The notes below the pieces were generated by a model. It worked only from the letters and a program-made list of their open reading frames with translations. It did not search any database and was not told the DNA's origin. Positions 22,456 through 29,075 of a stretch of 52,085 nucleotides of DNA are shown piece after piece (position 1 is the first letter of the stretch; each line of letters opens with the position of its first letter). The stretch spans positions 1 to 52,085 of the IMG/VR virus record IMGVR_UViG_3300017788_000035; one strand, written 5' to 3'. This DNA comes from a virus. The position numbers were made by a program, and so were the translations under genes.

Positions 22456-24966
22456 ATGTCTGCAAAATTCGATGCAATCTTAGATGAGCCTAGTGTAGAC
22501 TTCGTAGGTAAAGATGGATTCTATTGGTGGTTTGGAGAAATTGTTATTAACGAAGACCCTCTCCAAATGGGTAGAGTAAAATGTCGTATCATGGGATGGT
22601 ACACAGGGGTCAGTAATAAGTTTAAAGATGATATGCCAGATAATGATCTTCCCTGGTGTATTGTATTACAACCAACTAATCAAGCTGGCGTAGGTTCTTC
22701 TGGACAATCAGTGGGACAGTTGCAAAAAGGTGCAATGGTAATGGGATTCTTCCTGGATGGGGAAGAAGCACAATCACCAGTTGTATTTGGCGTAGTAAGA
22801 TCAAGAAAAAAATCTGGCCAGGCTGATTCTAAAATTGGAATTAATTCCCTCTTTAGTAATGAGAAATATGATGCAACTGCTAATGCTGCCTTGAATAGTA
22901 GTGCAACAAATACAACCGATGGTGCCGGCCATACTGGTCCTCAAACAGGAGGAAGTAATCAGACTCCTCCTGGTCAAACAATCAGCCGTAACGATGCCAG
23001 TCTAATTGCTAGTGCAGTTGTAGGTGGCAGTAGTGCAAACCCAGGAACTCCCTCTCTGTCTGGTACAACTGCTGCAAATGGCGTTGCTGGTTCTGCAAAT
23101 ACCTTTGAAGGTACGATGAAAAGGATGATGGAGAACATTGGTATCGCCGCATCCCAAGTTAGACAGACTGGTGCGAACACATATCAAAGTATAATAAATG
23201 GGCAACCAGTCAACATTAGGGCTTTAGTAGGTACAGCAACAAACTTAATTAGTTCTGTTTTATCAGAAGCTCTTGCCGCAATAAAAGAACTGTTTTTGAC
23301 TACAATTGCTACTGGATTAAAAGCACTAAAGATTGCAGGAATTTTCGGTATTCCATTTATTATAACCACAGCAATCCAACTAATTATTCAAATTGTTCTT
23401 AAGTTTCTTTGTGGACTTGACGCAAGTTGGTTGATGGGTATTCTCAATGCTCTAAGTCAAAGTTTAGAAAACTTTTTATTGTCGGTTCTTGGGGCAGCAT
23501 TTGATCAATTAGCCTCAATTATACAATCTGCATTTGATGATTTGATCAATAAAATACTATGTGCAATTAGTGGTGCTTTGGATGCTATTCAAGCAGTCAT
23601 TAATGTTATTGCTACAGCTGTTGCTGTAGCAAAAACAGTTGCAGACATCATGAAAAACGGCACAGCATTTTTCCAAAATCTGGAACAACTCACTATTAAT
23701 GATTTAACCAGCATTACAAGTCTCCTTAGTTTAATCATTGGTCTGATACCTACTCAGTGTGATCGAAAGGCTCCAGGTGGAAATGATATCACAACATTTG
23801 TACCTTTTATGGGATCTACTACTTGCGATGTTTTAGATTCTAGTCCTATTGGTAGTCTTGGATCTTGTGGATCATTTAGTAGTTCTGGTGGTGGTGCTGC
23901 GGGCGGTATAGCCTCGGCCGCCAATGCTGTTCAAGCAATTATACAACAGGCGGATGCATATTTAACTACTGTAAATACATCAATAAGTGGTTTCAATGAA
24001 AGTCAATTTGGTACTCCTGGTCGTCAAGCAACGGTACAGAAATTTCCTAGTGGAGCTTCCTGGTGGAGTATCAAGAGCAATGATCAAGCATATAATAATT
24101 TTAAAGCAACACAGGATGCCAGGAAAGCAGGTAAACCAGCACCAACGACCCCACCAGTGAATCCAAATAATACTATTTTTGGTGATACTATCACATTTTC
24201 TGGTGCAACGCAAATAGAATCTCAAAAAGATTTCTTGTTAAAAAATATTGGTCAATTCCAACACAATGTTGATGGCAGTTACTTCTTAAAGATTGTTGGA
24301 AATCTTGATATTGAAGTTGGCGGAAGACTGGCATTGAAAGTCAATGGAGCACCCCAGAAAAAGACTCCAACGGGAGCGAATGCCTCTGGAGATACTAGTA
24401 AGCAATCCAAAAACCTTATTATTTTTGATAGTGATACAGAAATAGCAGGTAGAGGTAAAATTGAACTTCAAGCTACAGGATCTACTACTTCAGCAAAACC
24501 TGGAACAGACTTAAAAATGAATACAGATACCTTGAATCTGTCTGCAGGAGTAATCAACTTGAATGCCACTAACGATCTAAAATTAACTGCTGGTAATGCC
24601 ATGTATGTTGAGACACCATCTTTAGTTAGGGCCATAAATGTACCAGGAGTTATTCCAAGGGCCAAAGCAGGTATTTTCACAATTATGCACGGTTCCTATG
24701 ACATGATTATAAATCCCTCCGTTTCTGCTGCTGACGCAATACCTCGTTGCACCATTAACAATACCGTTGGACCTATTTCCTTGCTGTGCGGTGCTGGAGG
24801 TATGTTCTTTACCGTTGCTGCAGGTGGCCTAACTGCCACTGTAGCCGCTGGAGCAATGGCATTGACTACAGCTGCTGGTGCTGTCACAATCAACTCAGGC
24901 GCCGCCATGACACTTACTGCTGCAGCAATCATGACACTCACTGCAGCAACCATCAAATTGAATTGA
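22456..24966 (+). CDS. 5: gp5-like baseplate hub/spike protein without lysozyme domain
   Basis: An 836-residue hub-spike protein. Residues about 15-115 form the OB-fold of gp5/VgrG proteins (YWWFGEIVINEDPLQMGRVKCRIMGWY, GAMVMGFFLDGEEAQSPVVFGVV). A Gly/Ser/Thr-rich linker follows. Residues about 255-400 are unusually hydrophobic and helical (FIITTAIQLIIQIVLKFLCG, IQAVINVIATAVAVAKTVADI). The last 250 residues are short beta repeats ending in an Ala/Thr-rich strand array (AAGGLTATVAAGAMALTTAAG), the triple-stranded needle. T4 gp5 has a lysozyme domain between OB-fold and needle; here that place is taken by the hydrophobic region. Confidence 0.83.
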   Translation: MSAKFDAILDEPSVDFVGKDGFYWWFGEIVINEDPLQMGRVKCRIMGWYTGVSNKFKDDMPDNDLPWCIVLQPTNQAGVGSSGQSVGQLQKGAMVMGFFLDGEEAQSPVVFGVVRSRKKSGQADSKIGINSLFSNEKYDATANAALNSSATNTTDGAGHTGPQTGGSNQTPPGQTISRNDASLIASAVVGGSSANPGTPSLSGTTAANGVAGSANTFEGTMKRMMENIGIAASQVRQTGANTYQSIINGQPVNIRALVGTATNLISSVLSEALAAIKELFLTTIATGLKALKIAGIFGIPFIITTAIQLIIQIVLKFLCGLDASWLMGILNALSQSLENFLLSVLGAAFDQLASIIQSAFDDLINKILCAISGALDAIQAVINVIATAVAVAKTVADIMKNGTAFFQNLEQLTINDLTSITSLLSLIIGLIPTQCDRKAPGGNDITTFVPFMGSTTCDVLDSSPIGSLGSCGSFSSSGGGAAGGIASAANAVQAIIQQADAYLTTVNTSISGFNESQFGTPGRQATVQKFPSGASWWSIKSNDQAYNNFKATQDARKAGKPAPTTPPVNPNNTIFGDTITFSGATQIESQKDFLLKNIGQFQHNVDGSYFLKIVGNLDIEVGGRLALKVNGAPQKKTPTGANASGDTSKQSKNLIIFDSDTEIAGRGKIELQATGSTTSAKPGTDLKMNTDTLNLSAGVINLNATNDLKLTAGNAMYVETPSLVRAINVPGVIPRAKAGIFTIMHGSYDMIINPSVSAADAIPRCTINNTVGPISLLCGAGGMFFTVAAGGLTATVAAGAMALTTAAGAVTINSGAAMTLTAAAIMTLTAATIKLN

Positions 24967-24970
24967 CCCC

Positions 24971-24999
24971 TTGACAAGGACCCTCGGCGGTGCTATGAT
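24971..24999 (+). promoter_or_regulatory. Strong sigma-70-like promoter
   Basis: TTGACA 24971-24976, 17 bp, TATGAT 24994-24999 preceded by TGC and followed by AAC, nearly the same core as at 21095. It drives the two small genes at 25038 and 25232. Confidence 0.75.
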
Positions 25000-25037
25000 A
25001 ACTCTGCACAGGTTCAAACCAATTCTCTAAAAGCTCT

Positions 25038-25235
25038 ATGAAGATCACTGCATTTTCCGAACTAGATCATGTTGTTCTAGATTTTACTAAACGTACCATT
25101 GAACTTCATGGTACTGATGGTGAATTTATATCTGAGTCTTGTCCTTTTAATGATAAAGGACGTATTCAGTTCGAAAATATGGTAGAATACTGCCAGAAAG
25201 TTCTTAAACCTGAACAACGTATCTACAAACTATGA
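25038..25235 (+). CDS. Small hypothetical protein
   Basis: A 65-residue protein MKITAFSELDHVVLDFTKRTIELHGTDGEFISESCPF, alternating hydrophobic and charged residues, probably a small beta-alpha fold. It is the first gene after a consensus promoter in a switch from late structural to early-type transcription. The stop overlaps the next start by 4 nt. I see no known domain. Confidence 0.75.
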   Translation: MKITAFSELDHVVLDFTKRTIELHGTDGEFISESCPFNDKGRIQFENMVEYCQKVLKPEQRIYKL

Positions 25236-25489
25236 ACACACAAGTACCTGTAATTAATCTGTCAGAACTAGTAGACAACGCAGAGTTTATCTGTGAAGTC
25301 CTTGTTGGGAGAAATAGGATGTCATTAAGAGTGACCACTGAAGAGCATGGTGATTTCTTATTAGTTCCTGTAATTGAAAAAGGTCCTATTCCTGAAGATA
25401 TTCTGCAAGACTTACAGGAGATGCAAAAAGCCATGGAATCTCCTGATATTGGACTTGCAGGTCCTCCTCCTCTTGACATGCCCTTCTGA
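25232..25489 (+). CDS. Small hypothetical protein
   Basis: An 85-residue acidic protein beginning MNTQVPVINLSELVDNAEFICEVLVG, with a beta-rich first half (RMSLRVTTEEHGDFLLVPV) and a Pro-rich end (GLAGPPPLDMPF). It is co-transcribed with the previous gene through an ATGA overlap. The promoter for tRNA-Leu lies in its last codons. Function unknown. Confidence 0.75.
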   Translation: MNTQVPVINLSELVDNAEFICEVLVGRNRMSLRVTTEEHGDFLLVPVIEKGPIPEDILQDLQEMQKAMESPDIGLAGPPPLDMPF

Positions 25490-25501
25490 GTCTGCTATCA
25501 T
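25473..25501 (+). promoter_or_regulatory. Sigma-70-like promoter for tRNA-Leu
   Basis: TTGACA 25473-25478, 17 bp, TATCAT 25496-25501 preceded by TGC. Start about 25508, 47 nt before the tRNA. Confidence 0.65.
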
Positions 25502-25554
25502 ACATTCATCCAGAAAACTGGTTTACGATTCAGCGGTCGAGAGATCGCTTTCTT

Positions 25555-25637
25555 GGGGGGGTGGTGAAATCGGTAGACACACCAGACTTAAAATCTGTTG
25601 GGCATTGCCCGTGGGGGTTCAAGTCCCCCTCTCCCTA
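25555..25637 (+). tRNA. tRNA-Leu(UAA)
   Basis: Class II tRNA with a long variable arm. The acceptor is seven Gs (25555-25561) pairing with TCTCCCT (25630-25636) through several G-U pairs. Anticodon loop CTTAAAA (25587-25593) carries TAA. The T arm GGGGG/CCCCC has loop TTCAAGT. Discriminator A25637, then CCT, so CCA is not fully encoded. The G-U-rich acceptor stem is odd. Confidence 0.92.
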
Positions 25638-25640
25638 CCT

Positions 25641-25648
25641 AATAAATA
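25641..25648 (+). promoter_or_regulatory. Late promoter before halogenase 1
   Basis: AATAAATA, 3 nt after tRNA-Leu and about 22 nt before the halogenase start. Confidence 0.5.
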
Positions 25649-25669
25649 CATCGTGGCGAGGATATGTTT

Positions 25670-27148
25670 ATGATAAGTTCATTAACTGTATTGGGTGGAG
25701 GAACCAGTGGACTTATTTCTGCATTGATGATTAAAAAATCATGGCCAGAATTAAAGATTACCTTAATTGAATCTTCTACTATTGGAATTATTGGTGTTGG
25801 AGAAGGCAGTACCGAGCATTGGAGTCGTTTTATGGCTCATATTGATCTTGATGTTTCCGACTTAATTCGTGAAGCTGGTGCTACTTATAAAATTGGAATT
25901 AAATTTAATAACTGGCATGGTGACCAAACAAGTTATTGGCATTCATTAGGTGAAGACTATACTAAACGGTGTCCTAATACTGGTTTGTATTATATGTTAA
26001 TGGGAATGATTGGTGATAATAAAAACCAAAATGAAAGTGTTTATAAATTTTCTAGAGATAGTTATCACACTGAACCATTACATTTAAGCACAGCTCAATA
26101 TCATTTTGACACATTTAAGTTAAATACTTTTTTACATAAAAAAGCAAAAGAAAGAGGTATTGAATTTATTGATACTGATATTGTAGATGTTGAATTAGAT
26201 GAACAGGGATATGTATCATCTCTGATTGATAAAAATAATCAACGTTATTCTAGCGATTTTTATATTGATTGCAGTGGATTTAAACGTATTATTGGTACTA
26301 AATTAGGAATCAAATGGATTTCTTGTCAAGAAGAACTTCCAATGAATAGTGCCATGGCATTTCCCACTCCAGGTACTGATGATATTCCTAGTTACACTGA
26401 GGCCACAGCATTAACTTCTGGGTGGATGTGGCGTATACCAACTCAAGAACGATATGGCAATGGGTATGTGTTCTGTGATTCTTTTATTACAGAAGATAAC
26501 GCACAACAAGAGTTGGAAAGTATACATGGTAAAGTAAACATCGGGAGAAGAATTAAATTTACTCCAGGTTATGTGAATAAATCTATGGTTAAAAATTGTG
26601 CTATGATTGGTCTTAGTTCAATATTTGTCGAACCTTTAGAAGCTTCTAGTATTGGTACTACAATTCAACAAATCTTTTTATTGATACCTAATCTATTTCA
26701 TTTTTCTAAAGGAGATAAAAATCGAACTTCCGATATTTACAATCAACACATGGAGGAGATTAATCAAAATGTAATTGATTTTATTCAGTTGCATTATTTT
26801 ACACAACGAAGTGATAGTGAATTTTGGAACTGGTGTAAATCAAATATAGCAATCACTGAATTTAATAGAGACACGCTAGAGTATTTTAAGACAAATTGGC
26901 CAAACCATTTACATTTTCCTAATCAATTGGCACTTTTTTCTGCTGTTAACTGGATTCAAGTTATGTGGGGATTGAGATTATTTGATTCTTCTGCAATTAA
27001 GTCTAAAATTCCATCATCATTAAGACCGTTGATAGATTCTCAAGAAAAAGAGATTGAGAAATGGGTATCTTCCGTTCAAACATTTTCACATAGAGAATCA
27101 ATAGAGATTCTTAAAACACGTTACCCACAGATTTCCTATGCACTTTAA
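25670..27148 (+). CDS. Flavin-dependent halogenase-like protein 1 (tryptophan halogenase family)
   Basis: A 492-residue FAD protein of the tryptophan halogenase family. It has GGGTSG (9-14), GVGEG (42-46), ATYKIGIKF with the catalytic lysine K74, GWMWRIP (W252-P257, the WxWxIP signature) and VEPLEASS (321-327). The glutamate equivalent of PrnA E346 (E324) is kept, but the following S-T-G, which binds halide in PrnA, is A-S-S. The enzyme needs reduced flavin and would halogenate an unknown substrate. ATG 25670 fits GAGG at 25658-25661 better than ATG 25664. It is flanked by tRNA-Leu and tRNA-Thr. Confidence 0.88.
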   Translation: MISSLTVLGGGTSGLISALMIKKSWPELKITLIESSTIGIIGVGEGSTEHWSRFMAHIDLDVSDLIREAGATYKIGIKFNNWHGDQTSYWHSLGEDYTKRCPNTGLYYMLMGMIGDNKNQNESVYKFSRDSYHTEPLHLSTAQYHFDTFKLNTFLHKKAKERGIEFIDTDIVDVELDEQGYVSSLIDKNNQRYSSDFYIDCSGFKRIIGTKLGIKWISCQEELPMNSAMAFPTPGTDDIPSYTEATALTSGWMWRIPTQERYGNGYVFCDSFITEDNAQQELESIHGKVNIGRRIKFTPGYVNKSMVKNCAMIGLSSIFVEPLEASSIGTTIQQIFLLIPNLFHFSKGDKNRTSDIYNQHMEEINQNVIDFIQLHYFTQRSDSEFWNWCKSNIAITEFNRDTLEYFKTNWPNHLHFPNQLALFSAVNWIQVMWGLRLFDSSAIKSKIPSSLRPLIDSQEKEIEKWVSSVQTFSHRESIEILKTRYPQISYAL

Positions 27149-27362
27149 AGTTGGTTCTTTCGTCAAATGGGAACAAATTGAAGGTTATATTCGATTTGTT
27201 TGTGACCAATATATTTCTATTTGTGTCAATATATATGACGGAGATAATCACTTTGATTGTTGTGTGCTTTGTTACAATACTGACTGGAATAAAGTCACTG
27301 TTTATAAAGAAGTGACTCCAATTTATCCAATTAAACCATGCCTCCGTAGCTCAGCTGGATAG
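27138..27362 (+). CDS. Small hypothetical protein ending inside tRNA-Thr
   Basis: A 74-residue protein MHFKVGSFVKWEQIEGYIRFVCDQYISICV, beta-rich, with two adjacent cysteines (DCCVLCY). The plan (KVGxxVKW, G-x-I-x-F, then CVLCYxxxW) resembles small SH3-like cyanophage proteins of unknown function. It overlaps the halogenase by 11 nt. The last 23 nt are the 5' part of tRNA-Thr, and the stop TAG is the one in its D-loop; the residues CLRSSAG are therefore tRNA-derived. Confidence 0.7.
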   Translation: MHFKVGSFVKWEQIEGYIRFVCDQYISICVNIYDGDNHFDCCVLCYNTDWNKVTVYKEVTPIYPIKPCLRSSAG

Positions 27363-27413
27363 AGCAACGGTTTTGTAAACCGTAGGTCGTCGGTTCAAGT
27401 CCGTCCAGAGGCT
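27340..27413 (+). tRNA. tRNA-Thr(UGU)
   Basis: Acceptor GCCTCCG (27340-27346) pairs with CAGAGGC (27406-27412), with one C-A mismatch. Anticodon arm ACGGT/ACCGT with loop TTTGTAA (27372-27378) carries TGT. T-loop GGTTCAAGTCC. Discriminator T27413; CCA not encoded. Confidence 0.93.
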
Positions 27414-27414
27414 T

Positions 27415-27422
27415 CATAAATA
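27415..27422 (+). promoter_or_regulatory. Late promoter after tRNA-Thr
   Basis: CATAAATA, 25 nt before the GTG start at 27447. Confidence 0.55.
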
Positions 27423-27446
27423 CTAGGTACTAGTTGGATTACATCC

Positions 27447-27659
27447 GTGACAGAGCGGAGAACTTTTTTTGTAGAAACTCGAAATGACTGGAATCCTTTT
27501 ATCTATCAAATGCTCAAATACATAGACAAATTGCAAGAGTATTATATTAGAACGGGAGATCCATTCTATGAAATCCAAGCACAAAAAATTAGAAGACTTG
27601 TAAAAGAACACAAACAACAAATACATCAATTGGAAGGATTTGACGGGCCGCCGTATTGA
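27447..27659 (+). CDS. Small helical hypothetical protein, GTG start
   Basis: A 70-residue protein MTERRTFFVETRNDWNPFIYQMLKYIDKLQEYYIRTGDPFYE, mainly helical with a coiled-coil-like C-terminal half rich in Lys, Gln and Glu. The start is GTG; no ATG is available nearby and no clear Shine-Dalgarno is seen. It is expressed from a late box immediately after tRNA-Thr and precedes the tail fibre block, so a structural or assembly role is possible. Family not recognised. Confidence 0.7.
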   Translation: MTERRTFFVETRNDWNPFIYQMLKYIDKLQEYYIRTGDPFYEIQAQKIRRLVKEHKQQIHQLEGFDGPPY

Positions 27660-27668
27660 TGCTATACT
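27640..27668 (+). promoter_or_regulatory. Sigma-70-like promoter facing a terminator
   Basis: TTGACG 27640-27645, 17 bp, TATACT 27663-27668 preceded by TGC. Predicted start about 27675; the terminator begins at 27692, so only a transcript of about 45 nt is expected. Confidence 0.6.
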
Positions 27669-27691
27669 CAATTGTCCGTGTGAAGGAAGTG

Positions 27692-27721
27692 AAGGAACTA
27701 GAATTCTAGTTCCTTTTCTTT
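27692..27721 (+). terminator. Terminator, perfect palindrome
   Basis: AAGGAACTAG (27692-27701), loop AATT, CTAGTTCCTT (27706-27715), then TTCTTTT. The stem is a perfect 10 bp. Confidence 0.9.
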
Positions 27722-27729
27722 TATAAATA
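27722..27729 (+). promoter_or_regulatory. Late promoter for tail fibre operon
   Basis: Perfect TATAAATA directly after the terminator, 30 nt before the GTG at 27759. Confidence 0.7.
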
Positions 27730-27758
27730 AATCTGAAGAACATCCCGAAGGTTTACTT

Positions 27759-29069
27759 GTGGCAGGAACCAAAAAAATATCTCAATTAGATAATTTAACC
27801 AATGATATTTTGACGGGTGAAGCAATTGTTCCCGTAGTAATTGCAGATCCCTTGACTCCTAATAGGAAGGCAAAGATCAATCAGTTATTCCGTGGCGTTT
27901 CATCAGGATCAAAATCTGCTCCTGGATTAGCTTTTGACTTGAATCGAACCACGGGTTTGTATCAAACTGCATATAATGAAATAGGACTTGCTTTTGGAAC
28001 AGCAGGATTTTATTTAACTAAAATCACTGAGTCACAAACAAATACTGTGACTAACAAAATTCAAGCAGTTGATGATGTTGCTAACAATGTAAACATTATA
28101 TTCCAACCAAAGGGTGCAGGAACTGTAAGTGTTCAATCTGGATCTACATTTAGATTGCAAGATACACAATTTGAAATCGCTGATGACGTGTCTTCTGCAA
28201 AGAGAGCACGTTTTGAAGTAAGTAATATTGGTACTGGTCTTAGAATCTTTGCATTACCTCTTGTTGATGTTGGTAATACTACAACTTTACTTGGTAGTGA
28301 TACATCGCAAACGATTACTAACAAAACTATTCGTGTTAATGAAGCAAATTTCACTCTTCTTGATTCAACAAAAGAAGCCAAGTTTGGTATTGACTGGATT
28401 TTAACAGAGACAGGTCTCAAGACATACTTCTTACCTGATCCTGGCCCAGGAACTATACAATCTAATATTATTGATGACGTATCTACACAGACTCTATCAA
28501 ATAAAACTTTAGTACAACCAAGTTTTGCTGTTAGTGCTACTAGTTCAAATAAAGCTTTGTTCGATGCATCAAACTTAACTGGAACCAGAACAGTTACTTT
28601 CCCAGATCTTAGCGTTACTCTGGTTGGTACTGACTCTACTCAAACATTATCTGCCAAGACCTATGTTTTTCCAGTCTTTGCGGATACCGCTGACCAGTCA
28701 AAGAAAGTAACTTTTAACCTAAGTAATCTTTTGACCAGTACTACGTCTGCATTTTCTTTTCCACTTTCAACACTACTAAATACTACTGGAACTTCGATAT
28801 TAGTCTCTGAACTTGCTACTCAAACAATTAGTAATAAATTAATTAACAATCCAACTTTTGTTGATGTTGCTAATACAAATAGAAGAATACAAATTGATTT
28901 GTCAAACATCACCGCTGAAAGAATGATTCAGTTTCCAGACGGTGACGCTACATTACTATCTACTAGTAATGCTGGTTCACTTTCAAATATTGACTTTGGT
29001 GGACAGATCACCGCTCAATCCCTAGGAGGGAGATTAAGACTACAACAATACTTTATCGCAGGATGGTAA
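27759..29069 (+). CDS. Repetitive tail fibre/virion structural protein
   Basis: A 436-residue, Thr/Ser/Asn-rich beta protein. From about residue 175 it has four units of roughly 60 residues, each introduced by TQT(I/L)(S/T)(N/A)K (SQTITNKT, TQTLSNKT, TQTLSAKT, TQTISNKL) and ending with a FP-D/x strand. Such units are typical of trimeric phage fibres. The N-terminus MAGTKKISQLDNL is a common attachment segment in cyanophage fibre proteins. The start is GTG 27759 with AAGG upstream. Likely a baseplate-attached fibre, exact homologue unknown. Confidence 0.72.
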   Translation: MAGTKKISQLDNLTNDILTGEAIVPVVIADPLTPNRKAKINQLFRGVSSGSKSAPGLAFDLNRTTGLYQTAYNEIGLAFGTAGFYLTKITESQTNTVTNKIQAVDDVANNVNIIFQPKGAGTVSVQSGSTFRLQDTQFEIADDVSSAKRARFEVSNIGTGLRIFALPLVDVGNTTTLLGSDTSQTITNKTIRVNEANFTLLDSTKEAKFGIDWILTETGLKTYFLPDPGPGTIQSNIIDDVSTQTLSNKTLVQPSFAVSATSSNKALFDASNLTGTRTVTFPDLSVTLVGTDSTQTLSAKTYVFPVFADTADQSKKVTFNLSNLLTSTTSAFSFPLSTLLNTTGTSILVSELATQTISNKLINNPTFVDVANTNRRIQIDLSNITAERMIQFPDGDATLLSTSNAGSLSNIDFGGQITAQSLGGRLRLQQYFIAGW

Positions 29070-29075
29070 TTTAAA

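Noticed and set aside
24696-24977. Minus-strand frame of Ala/Val-rich sequence in the hub gene
   Set aside because: It mirrors the repetitive needle codons of the gp5-like gene; no ribosome binding site and no independent features.
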